Origin: UBA7672 sp965279085
Lineage (GTDB): Bacteria > Pseudomonadota > Alphaproteobacteria > Caulobacterales > Hyphomonadaceae
Assembly (NCBI GenBank): GCA_965279085.1
Contig: OZ257149.1
Coordinates: forward strand, 1,426,001 to 1,490,000
Direction of reading: 5' to 3'
Length of the DNA stretch: 64,000 nucleotides
Shown piece by piece: positions 8,899 through 17,362 of this stretch. Position 1 is the first letter of the stretch. Every line of letters starts with the position of its first letter. A model generated the notes under the pieces. That model saw nothing but the letters and a program-made list of their open reading frames with translations, was not told the origin of the DNA and ran no database searches. The translations under genes and the position numbers were made by a program.

Positions 8899-10284
8899 AT
8901 GAAAAACGGTTGGTTTGATTGGGGGATGGGTGCGGCTGCGGCCGTACTGATGGGGACTGGGCTTGTTGTTGTCGGCGTGAATGCGCGCCCTGTGGAGGCT
9001 GCGGCCCCCGATTCCACACTTGATCCGCGACTGGTGGTCGCCTCGCTCACGAGCGCGGACGATCTTTCAGGCATGTCGAGTGAGATGAAGCGCGTGTCCG
9101 TGCTGCGCAATGAGACGCTGTCTGGCGTGCTCGATCGCATCGGGGCTCCGCGCGATGAAGCAAACGGCGCCGTGTACGCGGCGAGCCAGTTGCTCGACCT
9201 CCGCTACATGCGTCCCGGCGACGATGTGACGGCGTGGCTCGAGACAGGCACGGATGGCGAAGTGCGCCTGATGGGCGTGTCGCTCCGCCCGGAAGCGGAA
9301 ACACAAGTGCTCGTCTCGCGCGGCCTCGATGGCACGTGGACGTCGCATGAGCTGAAGGCGAAACTCTCGCCGGGCATCAACTATGTCACCGGCGACGTCG
9401 ACCAGTCGATCTACCAGACAGCGACGCAGCTTGGCGCGGGCGACCAGCAGGTCGTCGATTTCGCGGACATCTTCGGTTACGATATCGACTTCCAGCGCGA
9501 AGTGCAGACCGGCGATCGCTTCGGCATGCTGTACGAGACGTTCGAGGACGAGCGCGGCCAACAGGTGAAGACCGGCACGGTTCTGATGGCGTCGATCGAT
9601 GGCGCTGCGCTGACCAAGACGTTCTTCCGCTTCACGCCGTCCGACGACAAACAGGTCGACTATTTCGACGAGCTCGGACAGAGCGCCAAGAAGTTCCTGA
9701 TGAAGACGCCGATCAACGGCGCGCGTCTTTCCTCCAGCTTCGGCAACCGCAAGCACCCGGTGCTCGGTTACAACAAGCTGCACAAGGGCACGGACTTCGC
9801 TGCGCCGACCGGCACGCCGATCTATGCGGCCGGCAATGGCAAGGTCGTCAACTACGGGCCGAACGGCACCTACGGCAACTTCGCCAAGGTGCAGCATGCC
9901 AACGGCTACATAACCGCCTATGCGCACATGAGCCGTTTCGCCAAGGGCGTGTCGCGCGGCAGCTATGTGAAGCAGGGCCAGATCATCGGCTATGTCGGCA
10001 CGACGGGGCGCTCCACCGGCCCGCACCTCCACTATGAGGTGTACATCAACAACAAGCCGGTGAACGCGATGACGCTGAAACTGCCGACGGGCCGCAAGCT
10101 CGCGGGCGAACAGCTGCAGGCGTTCCTGAGCGAGAAAGCGCGGATCGAGGCGATGCGCGATGCGGAGCTGCTCGAGAGCCAGGTCGCGGCGGCTACGCCC
10201 GCGCCCACCGCTCCGTTGCAGGTCTCAGCGCCAGCCATGGCGTCCGAGACGCTGGAAACGCGCGAAGGCGTGGCGAATCCGTAA
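8899..10284 (+). CDS. M23 family LytM-type metallopeptidase
   Basis: A 461-residue envelope protein. The N-terminal hydrophobic segment (about 8-30) is an uncleaved anchor or signal. A middle region (about 60-260) has LysM/OapA-like features (SVLRNETLSGVLDRIGAP, RYMRPGDDVTAWLE), as in MepM/YebA relatives. The M23 domain (about 265-400) keeps the zinc motif HxxxD (His295...Asp299 in LHKGTDF) and HxH (His376, His378 in GPHLHYEV), so it should be an active DD- or Gly-Gly-type peptidoglycan endopeptidase. The C-terminal tail is Ala/Pro-rich. GGAG lies 7 nt before the ATG. It is divergent from ydbH. Confidence 0.9.
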   Translation: MKNGWFDWGMGAAAAVLMGTGLVVVGVNARPVEAAAPDSTLDPRLVVASLTSADDLSGMSSEMKRVSVLRNETLSGVLDRIGAPRDEANGAVYAASQLLDLRYMRPGDDVTAWLETGTDGEVRLMGVSLRPEAETQVLVSRGLDGTWTSHELKAKLSPGINYVTGDVDQSIYQTATQLGAGDQQVVDFADIFGYDIDFQREVQTGDRFGMLYETFEDERGQQVKTGTVLMASIDGAALTKTFFRFTPSDDKQVDYFDELGQSAKKFLMKTPINGARLSSSFGNRKHPVLGYNKLHKGTDFAAPTGTPIYAAGNGKVVNYGPNGTYGNFAKVQHANGYITAYAHMSRFAKGVSRGSYVKQGQIIGYVGTTGRSTGPHLHYEVYINNKPVNAMTLKLPTGRKLAGEQLQAFLSEKARIEAMRDAELLESQVAAATPAPTAPLQVSAPAMASETLETREGVANP

Positions 10285-10372
10285 CGGCCGGCGCCAACAG
10301 GCGCCTCCCGCCTTTCCCTGCCGTCCGGCCTGCGCTACCTCTCGCGCAGATCAATCCGATGTGGGGATAACG

Positions 10373-10843
10373 ATGTCGCCCAAGCTGTTCGTCACTGCTG
10401 CTCTTGGCCTCGCGCTGGCCGCCTGCGCCAGCAATGGGCCGCCGCGCGATATGGGGCGGTTCGCCTTCATGGTGGGCTGCTGGAAATCGCCTGATGGCGT
10501 GAACCTGGAAGTGTGGTCGCCGCCGGAAGGCGGGATCATGTTCGGCTATGCGACGACGACGCGCGACGCCGCACTGGTGACGTGGGAACAGTCGCGCATC
10601 GACACGCGGCCGAGCCGCGCGCTCTACACCGCCTCGCCCGAGGGGCAGCGCCCGACGGTGTTCACCGAATTCCGCGATCCGCTCGCGCTGGTCGCGCCGA
10701 ACACGGTGACGTTCGAGAACCCCGAGCACGACTATCCGCAGCGTATCACCTATGCGGCGACGAAGAACGGGCTCACGGCCAGCATCTCGCGCATGGATGG
10801 TTCGCGGCCGGGCTCCTATTCCTGGACGCGCTGCAAGAGCTAG
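10373..10843 (+). CDS. DUF6265-like lipoprotein
   Basis: A 156-residue protein with a lipoprotein signal (LGLALAACAS) followed by a compact lipocalin-like domain: GRFAFMVGCWKSPDG, then LEVWSPPEGGIMFGYATTTRD and FENPEHDYPQRITY. The 'W..G....EVW....GG.M.G' and 'HDYPQRI' patterns are those of the DUF6265 family, which has no known biochemical role. ATG 10373 is preferred over the longer open frame because the signal peptide begins there. Its stop shares the palindrome CTAG with the stop of the convergent gene at 10840. Confidence 0.75.
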   Translation: MSPKLFVTAALGLALAACASNGPPRDMGRFAFMVGCWKSPDGVNLEVWSPPEGGIMFGYATTTRDAALVTWEQSRIDTRPSRALYTASPEGQRPTVFTEFRDPLALVAPNTVTFENPEHDYPQRITYAATKNGLTASISRMDGSRPGSYSWTRCKS

Positions 10844-12165
10844 AGCGCCTTCAGGCGGGCTTCGATGACTTGCGCGATTGCGCGGGCGATCGGCTCCATC
10901 ACCTGCGGTGTGGTTGAATCCGCGCCGTCGATGGGTGTGTGGAATTTCGCGTTGAAGCCCCAGAAGCCCGCGCCGGTGCGATAGCCTTCCTCGGCAACGA
11001 GGCGGTATTCGCCGAGCGCCTTCGACACATCGGACACGAGTGGCTCCTCAATCACGGGCTGGCCGGCGAAGGCGGCCTTGCACAGCGGGATGAGATCCGG
11101 CGTCGCCATCAGCGTGCGGCCGAGATTTGGCGTGTCCTTCACGATGATGCCTGTGGGTGTCTCTTCGTAAGCGCGCGCGCCGAAGCTGGCCCCGAGGTGG
11201 AACCAGAGCGCGGTGTCTTTCGGATCGGGCGCCTGGTTCTTGTGGAAGATGTCAGCGCCGAAATCGGTCCATTCGTGGCCGGACGTTGCGATGAACAGCC
11301 AGCGGCACGGGAATGTCTGCTTCAGCGCCCATTCGGAAAGCGCGCGCGACATGGCGATGCCGGGGCCACGCTCGCCGCCGCAGGTGAACCAGCCACTCTG
11401 GGGCGTGGAGATGATGACCCACGGGCCTTCCTTGCCATGGCGGGCGATCGTGTTCTTGCCGTTCCGGAATCCGCCGGGCCCCTGAATGGTGAGTTTCACG
11501 GGCTTGCCGCCGGCGGCGATAGCGTCGAGCCGCGCTTTTTCCTTTTCGCCGATCTGCAACACGGGAATCGCGAGTTCCAGCTCGACCGGCGTGTTGATCG
11601 CGACGATCTCGCCCGTGGGGCCCGCCATACAGACGATGACGCCCTTCGCATTCGAGAGCGCAGCCTTGCCGATGGCGTCGCGCTGGGCCGCCATTGGAGG
11701 CACGCCGCCCGGCTGTCGCGGAATGTGGATCAGCGCGATCTTCTCAGAGACGTCGCTGGGCGAGTTGGGATTCCAGACGGTGAGCGGCGCGGAGATGCCC
11801 GTCTCGGGCGTGAAGGCCAGCGGCGGCTGAGCGAAGCCGTCGAACGTGTCGGCGCCGGATTCGAGGCGGGCGACAGTGGTGTCCGCGTTCGGGCAGGAGA
11901 ACTCCGTCTGCTCGATCTCGTAGCCAAGTTCCTTCCAGCGCTTGGCGAACCAGTCGGTTGTGGCGACATCGCCGGGGCTGCCGGTGCGGTGCGTGCCGAA
12001 GCCGACATAGGATTCGACATCGGCCATCAGCTTCGATCCTGCGAAGGGGTCGACACTGGGCGCGACCGTCGCGGTCGATGCCGTCTGCGCCGCGCCCGGT
12101 TGTTGCTGATTGCACGCGGTCAGCGCCACCGCGCCGGCGCCCGCGAGCCATTCACGCCTGTTCAT
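10840..12165 (-). CDS. Peptidase M28-like secreted lipoprotein, active site degenerate
   Basis: A 441-residue protein. The Tat/Sec-type N-terminus MNRREWLAGAGAVALTAC ends in a lipobox. The fold order resembles M28 aminopeptidases: SYVGFGTHRTGSPGDVATTDW at the start, a PA-like insertion in the middle, then the metal-binding stretch. Two canonical M28 features look altered: where the bridging Asp motif (GAxDNGSG) is expected the sequence reads GGERGPGIAMS, and the EE pair reads as HE (ATSGHEWTDFG). It may bind metal differently or be non-catalytic. It was probably exported and anchored. It is convergent with the DUF6265 gene. Confidence 0.6.
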   Translation of the reverse strand: MNRREWLAGAGAVALTACNQQQPGAAQTASTATVAPSVDPFAGSKLMADVESYVGFGTHRTGSPGDVATTDWFAKRWKELGYEIEQTEFSCPNADTTVARLESGADTFDGFAQPPLAFTPETGISAPLTVWNPNSPSDVSEKIALIHIPRQPGGVPPMAAQRDAIGKAALSNAKGVIVCMAGPTGEIVAINTPVELELAIPVLQIGEKEKARLDAIAAGGKPVKLTIQGPGGFRNGKNTIARHGKEGPWVIISTPQSGWFTCGGERGPGIAMSRALSEWALKQTFPCRWLFIATSGHEWTDFGADIFHKNQAPDPKDTALWFHLGASFGARAYEETPTGIIVKDTPNLGRTLMATPDLIPLCKAAFAGQPVIEEPLVSDVSKALGEYRLVAEEGYRTGAGFWGFNAKFHTPIDGADSTTPQVMEPIARAIAQVIEARLKAL

Positions 12166-12251
12166 GCCGTGTCTCCGCTTCCGTCCGGTATCATGTTGGA
12201 TCGAACAGTCGCGAAAGACAACGCTTGTGGCTGCCCGTCCGCTGGCGCGGC

Positions 12252-12314
12252 CGGCCCCCTCCGTCTCGGCGCGTGCGCCGATCCACCTCCCCGCCTACGG
12301 CGGTGGAGGAATTC
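12252..12314. repeat. Dispersed intergenic repeat, copy 1
   Basis: GC-rich sequence between the convergent/tandem genes on either side. Its core CCCTCCGTCTCGG, then GATCCACCTCCCCGC and GGTGGAGGA, is shared in the same order with the copy at 52826-52904 (CCCTTCCGTCTCGC, GATCCACCTTCCCCAC, CGTGGAGGAGGA). It contains the palindrome CGGCGCGTGCGCCG. No coding capacity is apparent. Similar dispersed elements are common in alphaproteobacterial intergenic DNA (general knowledge); mobility mechanism unknown. Confidence 0.6.
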
Positions 12315-12331
12315 CTCTCGCCGACCCGCGC

Positions 12332-14368
12332 CTACTTCGCCATGGCCTGCTGGGCTTCCGTGACTTTCGTCAGGGCTTTGCCGGTGACTTCGGCCATGTG
12401 GTCGAAGGCGAATTCGAGTTCGCCGAGGCCCTGCGTGGCTGACCTTATCTCAATGATCAGGTCGTGCAGTTCGTCTTCCGGAATGTAGGCGCGGATGGAG
12501 TCCCATCCAAACCAGCCGTCGCGCGGCTCGAAGCCGAGGATCTGGCCACGGCGCATCGGGATGAGCGCCGTGATCCGCGCCATCTGGTCGGATGGCGTAT
12601 GGATCGTGACGGTGTGGACGGGTTCGAGCAGCACGGGGTTGCACAGCGGCAGCGCCTCGTTGACGCCGATCCGCGCAGCCGTGCGGAAGGCGATCTCGGA
12701 GCTGTCGACCGTGTGGTACGAACCATCAAGCAGCGTCACTTCCACATCGACGACGGGGAAGCCGAGCGGGCCTTTCTGCAGGGCGTCTCTCGCCCCCTCC
12801 TCGACCGCGCCGAAATACTGGCGCGGCACGACGCCGCCGTGGATCTTCTGGTCGAAGACGAAGCCGCTGCCGCGTGGGCCCGAGCGGACCTCAAGCAGCA
12901 CATCGCCGAACTGGCCGTGGCCGCCGGACTGTTTCTTGTGCTTGCCGCGTTGCGTGGACTTGCCACGGATGGTTTCGCGATACGCCGTCTGCGGGCGTCG
13001 CGAGGCGACGCCGACGCCGAACTTGCGGCGCAGGCGATCGAGCGAAACGCGCAGGTGCATCTCTCCCTGACCGTTGAGGCGGAATTCGCGCGTCACAGGA
13101 TCGGGCCCGAAGTCGAGCGCGCCATCCTCGTCGACCAGCCGCGCCATGGCGGAGGCGAGCTTCACGTCGTCGGCGCGGTTGGTGGTTTCAACCGCCAGCG
13201 AGTACACGGCAGGCCGCGACACCTTTGGTGCATTCGACTGCCGAGTCTTTCCATCCGCGCTGATCAGGTCGCCGCGCTTCGCCCTGTCGAGGCGGCCGAG
13301 GCAGACGACATCGCCAGCAACGGCCTTGTCGACCTTCCCCTGGCTTTCGCCGTGTACGGCGAAGATCCCGGCGATCCGTTCGGACGTTCCATCGGGAAGC
13401 GCGATCGTGTCGCCGTCGGCGATTTCGCCGGACATCACGCGGACCATGGTCTGTCGGCCCGCCTGTCCTGCGTGCCGCGTCTTGAGAACGAGGGCTGACT
13501 TGCCGTCGGAGGCCGTGCGCGTGGCGGCGGCATCTAGAGACGGCATCTCATGGCGCAGGGCCTTGAGCAGGCGGCGCACGCCCGAGCCATTGTCTGCCGA
13601 ACCCAGGAAGACAGGCACGATCTGGACGCGACCGAGTTCGTCGGCGAGATCCATCATGATGTGATCGCGCGCCGGATCTTTCTCGTTGATCAATTCTTCC
13701 ATCAGGCGGTCGTCGAAGTCCGCCATCTGTTCCAGCATCTTGTAGCGCGCCTCGATCTCGCGCGCCTTTTCCTGCTCGGGAATCTGGATCAGCTTCGAAG
13801 GCTTGCCGGACTCGTAGGCGTAGGCACGCTCAAGCGCGAGATCGATGTAGCCGAGGGCGCCGGAGCCATTCCAGATCGGTATCTGGCGGGCAACCAACGG
13901 TTCGACACTGTAGGGCTGGATCGCGGCGATGAGTTCGCGAACGCGCCCGCGCGCCTTGTCGATCTTGTTGATGAAGATGGCGTGCGGGGCCTGGAGTTCG
14001 TCGAGACGTCGGAGGATGGGCTGGAGCAGGACCGCGCGATCCGGATCAGGATCGGCGACAACGATGGTGAGATCGACAGCTGGAATGACCGTGTCCGCCT
14101 CGCTCGCGAAATCGACGGAGCCGGGGCAATCGAGAACCACATAATGGTCGCCGAGATAATCGAAGCTGGCAACGTTCAATTCGGTTGAGAGCCCTCGGGC
14201 CCTCGCCTCCTCGCTCGCGTCGCCCACCGACGTGCCCTGCGCCACCGATCCCTTTCGCTGGATCTTCTCGGCCGCATGCAGCATCGATTCGAGCAGGCTG
14301 GTTTTTCCGGTCCCGCTGGGTCCGCTCAAGGCGACCGCTCGTACGGTCGCCGCCTTTCCTCCGCTCAT
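12332..14368 (-). CDS. Elongation factor G-like GTPase
   Basis: A 678-residue translational-type GTPase. The G1 loop GPSGTGKTSL differs from true EF-G (GHxDxGKT); G3 is DCPGSVDF and G4 is NKID. Domains II to V follow, with the EF-G IV segment (QFGDVLLEVRSGPRGSGFVF...GAVEEGARDAL) and a C-terminal FDHMAEVTGKALTKV. This matches the EF-G-like/FusA2 class found beside canonical fusA in many bacteria. That class is often unable to translocate and has no settled role. The start is ATG 14368 with AAGGA 7 nt upstream; an in-frame GTG at 14383 is less likely. No neighbour points to function. Confidence 0.85.
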   Translation of the reverse strand: MSGGKAATVRAVALSGPSGTGKTSLLESMLHAAEKIQRKGSVAQGTSVGDASEEARARGLSTELNVASFDYLGDHYVVLDCPGSVDFASEADTVIPAVDLTIVVADPDPDRAVLLQPILRRLDELQAPHAIFINKIDKARGRVRELIAAIQPYSVEPLVARQIPIWNGSGALGYIDLALERAYAYESGKPSKLIQIPEQEKAREIEARYKMLEQMADFDDRLMEELINEKDPARDHIMMDLADELGRVQIVPVFLGSADNGSGVRRLLKALRHEMPSLDAAATRTASDGKSALVLKTRHAGQAGRQTMVRVMSGEIADGDTIALPDGTSERIAGIFAVHGESQGKVDKAVAGDVVCLGRLDRAKRGDLISADGKTRQSNAPKVSRPAVYSLAVETTNRADDVKLASAMARLVDEDGALDFGPDPVTREFRLNGQGEMHLRVSLDRLRRKFGVGVASRRPQTAYRETIRGKSTQRGKHKKQSGGHGQFGDVLLEVRSGPRGSGFVFDQKIHGGVVPRQYFGAVEEGARDALQKGPLGFPVVDVEVTLLDGSYHTVDSSEIAFRTAARIGVNEALPLCNPVLLEPVHTVTIHTPSDQMARITALIPMRRGQILGFEPRDGWFGWDSIRAYIPEDELHDLIIEIRSATQGLGELEFAFDHMAEVTGKALTKVTEAQQAMAK

Positions 14369-14625
14369 GTCTCTGTCCTTCACGCCTGGGGTGAAGGGCC
14401 GCGGGCCGGTCCTGTCGGACGCGGAATAGTCTACGCCTTAGAGGGCCGTACCCACGGCCCGGGCAGAATTATCGTGCGCCCCTGCCCCATATGGATCAAG
14501 TGCGGCGCTGGCAGAAATGATCGCAAAAAGTTCAGGGGCTGCTCTCGTTGGGTAAGGCGCGCGCCCTAGTTGTATTTGTCCCTGCGTCGCGCGACGCTTG
14601 CGTCAATCGCAGGGAGGCGAGCGAC

Positions 14626-15672
14626 ATGACACTGACACGCGCTTTATTGGCGTCGGCTGTTCTTGTGTGCACCGCAGCGCCAGCGTTCGCCCAATCCCAG
14701 CAAGGAGCGGCGCCGGGATATGAAAAGCCCAAGACGAGCTGGGGCGTTCCCGATATCGGCGGCTTCTGGACCAACACCTCGCTGACAGCGATGCAGCGGC
14801 CGGCGGGCGCAGAGAAGCTGGTGATGAACCCGCAGGAAGCGGACGCGCTGGCGCGCCGGAACGTCTACTCCGCCGCCGAGCGCGAGGAAGCCGGCGCCTC
14901 GAAAGTGGACGAAGCGTCGTCGCGGGAGCTGCTGTCCGACAAGAACTCGTCGCGGGCCTACAACCGGTTCTGGATGGATCCGGGGTCGGGCTATGCGACC
15001 GTGAAGGGCGAATACCGTTCGTCCTGGATCACCTTCCCGGCGGACGGAAAGATTCCCTACACCGAGGCGGGTATCCGCGCGAACACGCGCACGAACTCGT
15101 TCGACGATTACGAGATCAGGCCCCTGCCCGAACGCTGCATCATGAGCTTCACCGGCGGCGCCGGGCCGGTGATGAACAACGGCATGTACAACAACACGTA
15201 TCAGATCGTGCAGTCGCCGACGTCAGTGATGATCCTCACCGAGATGATCCACGATGTGCGCGTGATCCCGATCGGCGGCAAGCACGGGCCGACCAACATT
15301 CCGAAATGGGGCGGCGACAGCATTGGCTGGTATGAGGGCGACACGCTGGTGGTGGAGACGATCAACTCGCATCCCAAGCAGCGGTCCTACATCTCGCCGA
15401 CCGGCAAGGTGACCGAGCGCTACACGCGCTGGTCCGACAACGAGATCTTATACCAGTTCACGGTGGAGGATCCGACACTCTACAAGGAGAAGTGGGGCGG
15501 AGAGATGTCGCTGAGGGCGTCGAGTGAGCCGCTGTACGAATACGCCTGCCATGAGGGCAACTATGCGCTCGGCGGCATTCTCGCGGGCGCGCGCAAGCTG
15601 GAGCGCGAGGGCCGGCCGCACCCTACCGAGAAACCGATCTTCGCCGGCGTCGATGTGTCGGACGGGGAGTAG
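14626..15672 (+). CDS. Secreted hypothetical protein with signal peptide
   Basis: A 348-residue product with a clear signal peptide (MTLTRALLASAVLVCTAAPAF, cleaved near AFA/Q). The mature part has GVPDIGGFWTNTSLT, SRAYNRFWMDPGSGY, and a conserved-looking stretch NTYQIVQSP...MILTEMIHDVRVIPI and WGGDSIGWYEGDTLVVETI. This pattern (GxW, WWGDSxGxWEGDTLVVxT) occurs in a large family of periplasmic proteins in Proteobacteria and Acidobacteria with no assigned activity. AGGGAGG lies 8 nt before the ATG and decides the start. Confidence 0.75.
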   Translation: MTLTRALLASAVLVCTAAPAFAQSQQGAAPGYEKPKTSWGVPDIGGFWTNTSLTAMQRPAGAEKLVMNPQEADALARRNVYSAAEREEAGASKVDEASSRELLSDKNSSRAYNRFWMDPGSGYATVKGEYRSSWITFPADGKIPYTEAGIRANTRTNSFDDYEIRPLPERCIMSFTGGAGPVMNNGMYNNTYQIVQSPTSVMILTEMIHDVRVIPIGGKHGPTNIPKWGGDSIGWYEGDTLVVETINSHPKQRSYISPTGKVTERYTRWSDNEILYQFTVEDPTLYKEKWGGEMSLRASSEPLYEYACHEGNYALGGILAGARKLEREGRPHPTEKPIFAGVDVSDGE

Positions 15673-15682
15673 CGCCTACGCC

Positions 15683-16645
15683 CTAACGGTAGATCGCCGC
15701 CACCTTCTTTGCCTCGTCCGCCACCGCGTTGCGAAGCGCGGGCGGACCGATGACTTCAACCTCGGCGCCGAGGCGAAGGAGCTGCCGCGCCGATTGCTGG
15801 AAGCTTTCAACGGGAATCTCCGCCTTCACCCATCCAGCGGGACGAACCTTCGTATGCTTCGCCGCAACCGCCTGTTCGGCCGCGGGATAGTTGTCACGCA
15901 GCAGGCGCCGGCCTTCGGGCGACACGCGGATGACGGCGCGCTCGCTCATCAGGCGCGTCTCGAATTCCTGCGACGATGCAGCCCAGTGGCGTGGCAGGTT
16001 GAAACGCGCTGGGCGGTGGAAGGGCTTCTCGAGCACATCGAGTTTGCGAATGTTGGAGACGCGATAGGTGCGCGGCTTTCCGTCCGCGCCCGCGATCAGG
16101 TACCAGACGCCCGCCTTGAGAACGAGGCCGAGCGGATCGAGCTCGCGCGTGACCGAAGCCTTCCAGCTTTCATAACCGATGCGGATGCGACGGTCGCGCC
16201 AGACGGCGCTGGCGAGCGCGGGCAGGATGTCCAGCGGTTCGATGCGCGCATACCAGGGCGCGGGATCGAGATGGAAGCGCGAGGCGACGCGTTGCGCGCT
16301 GGCCCCGCTGTCGGGCGGCAGGCTGGCGAGAAGCTTCAGCTGCGCCGCCGCCGCTTCAGGACCGACGCCAAGATCCTGCGCAGCGCCCCCTGCTCCCGCC
16401 AGCAGCAACACCTCCGCCTCGCCCGGCGTGAGGCCGGTTAGTTTGGTGCGATAGCCTTCGTGCAGCGCGAAGCCGCCCGCACGGCCACGCTCGGCATAGA
16501 CCGGCACGCCTGCGGCGCTGAGCTGGTCGATGTCGCGATAGATGGTGCGGATCGAAACTTCGAATTCGCGCGCGAGGGCATCGGCGGACAGGCGGCCGCG
16601 CATCTGGAGCATGATCAGGATCGAGAGGAGGCGGCTGGCGCGCAT
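15683..16645 (-). CDS. YafY/PafC-type WYL-domain transcriptional regulator
   Basis: A 320-residue regulator. An N-terminal winged helix (RASRLLSILIMLQ, then ALAREFEVSIRTIYRDIDQL) binds DNA. A central WYL domain contains LKAGVWYLIAGADG and RTYRVSNIRKLDVL; a WCX-like C-terminal domain follows. WYL domains are thought to sense nucleic-acid or other small ligands. The ATG at 16645 is preferred; an in-frame TTG at 16663 gives 6 more residues. It faces the divergent gene at 16743, and the 16668-16686 palindrome between them is the obvious operator, so it probably controls that gene and itself. Confidence 0.85.
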   Translation of the reverse strand: MRASRLLSILIMLQMRGRLSADALAREFEVSIRTIYRDIDQLSAAGVPVYAERGRAGGFALHEGYRTKLTGLTPGEAEVLLLAGAGGAAQDLGVGPEAAAAQLKLLASLPPDSGASAQRVASRFHLDPAPWYARIEPLDILPALASAVWRDRRIRIGYESWKASVTRELDPLGLVLKAGVWYLIAGADGKPRTYRVSNIRKLDVLEKPFHRPARFNLPRHWAASSQEFETRLMSERAVIRVSPEGRRLLRDNYPAAEQAVAAKHTKVRPAGWVKAEIPVESFQQSARQLLRLGAEVEVIGPPALRNAVADEAKKVAAIYR

Positions 16646-16667
16646 TTTGTCAGCTTGCGGCAAAAAT

Positions 16668-16686
16668 CATGACATTCGATGTCATG
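16668..16686. promoter_or_regulatory. Palindromic operator for the WYL regulator
   Basis: A perfect 8-bp inverted repeat, CATGACAT-TCG-ATGTCATG, in the 97-nt space between the divergent regulator and DUF1579-like gene. The half-site TGACA spaced by five from TGTCA is the kind of site bound by dimeric YafY-type regulators. Its position directly upstream of the regulator start fits autoregulation. Confidence 0.65.
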
Positions 16687-16742
16687 TATAGCGGCTTATT
16701 CCTGACTTTCGAAGCCCGCACGGGCGAAAGAGGGACAGGGTC

Positions 16743-17303
16743 ATGAATCCGGAAAGACGATTGGTGCTGAATGCCGGAGTCGCGCTGGGCGCGGCGGCCT
16801 TGGTCGGCGATGCGTTCGCGCAGCCGCCGGCGGACTATCTGAAGACGCCGGAGCCCGGGAAGCCGGGCGATTTCGACTTCCTGAAGGGCAACTGGACGAT
16901 CCGGCATAAACGCCTGCTGAAACCGGGCGAGTGGGACGATTTCGAGGGCGAGGCCACGTGCTGGAGCATCCTGGGCGGCGTCGCCAGCATCGAAGAGTTG
17001 CGCATACCCGCCCGTGACTTCAGCGGCATGGGCCTGCGCACGCTGAATCGCGAAACGAAGGTGTGGAGCGATTACTGGATGAACGCCAAGTTCGGCATCG
17101 TCGGCTCCGAAGGCGTGACCGGTGGGTTCATCAACGGGGATGGCGTCTTCGTCTCGGACGACAAGGACGGCGACACGCCCATCAAGGTGATCGGCCTGTG
17201 GGACAAGATCACGTCCTCGTCTTGCCGATGGCGACAAGGCGTCAGCCGTGATGGCGGCGCGACGTGGGATTACAACTGGATCATGGACTGGACGCGCGTC
17301 TGA
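16743..17303 (+). CDS. DUF1579-like secreted protein
   Basis: A 186-residue protein with a Tat-like signal (MNPERRLVLNAGVALGAAAL, then DAFA/Q). The body holds FDFLKGNWTIRHKRLL, then MGLRTLNRETKVWSDYWMN and a C-terminal SRDGGATWDYNW motif. This arrangement is that of DUF1579/'SRPBCC-free' lipocalin-like proteins often controlled by a divergent YafY regulator. No catalytic residues are apparent. Likely regulated through the 16668-16686 palindrome. Confidence 0.7.
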   Translation: MNPERRLVLNAGVALGAAALVGDAFAQPPADYLKTPEPGKPGDFDFLKGNWTIRHKRLLKPGEWDDFEGEATCWSILGGVASIEELRIPARDFSGMGLRTLNRETKVWSDYWMNAKFGIVGSEGVTGGFINGDGVFVSDDKDGDTPIKVIGLWDKITSSSCRWRQGVSRDGGATWDYNWIMDWTRV

Positions 17304-17362
17304 GGGGAATGCCGCCCTGAAAGCGCCGTGGCGCGTTCCGCGAGCGCTCGCGGGACGCGCAT

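Noticed and set aside
10290..10305. GGCGCC-AACA-GGCGCC hairpin after the M23 peptidase as a terminator
   Set aside because: No T-run follows directly; the downstream pyrimidines are mixed, so a terminator cannot be supported.
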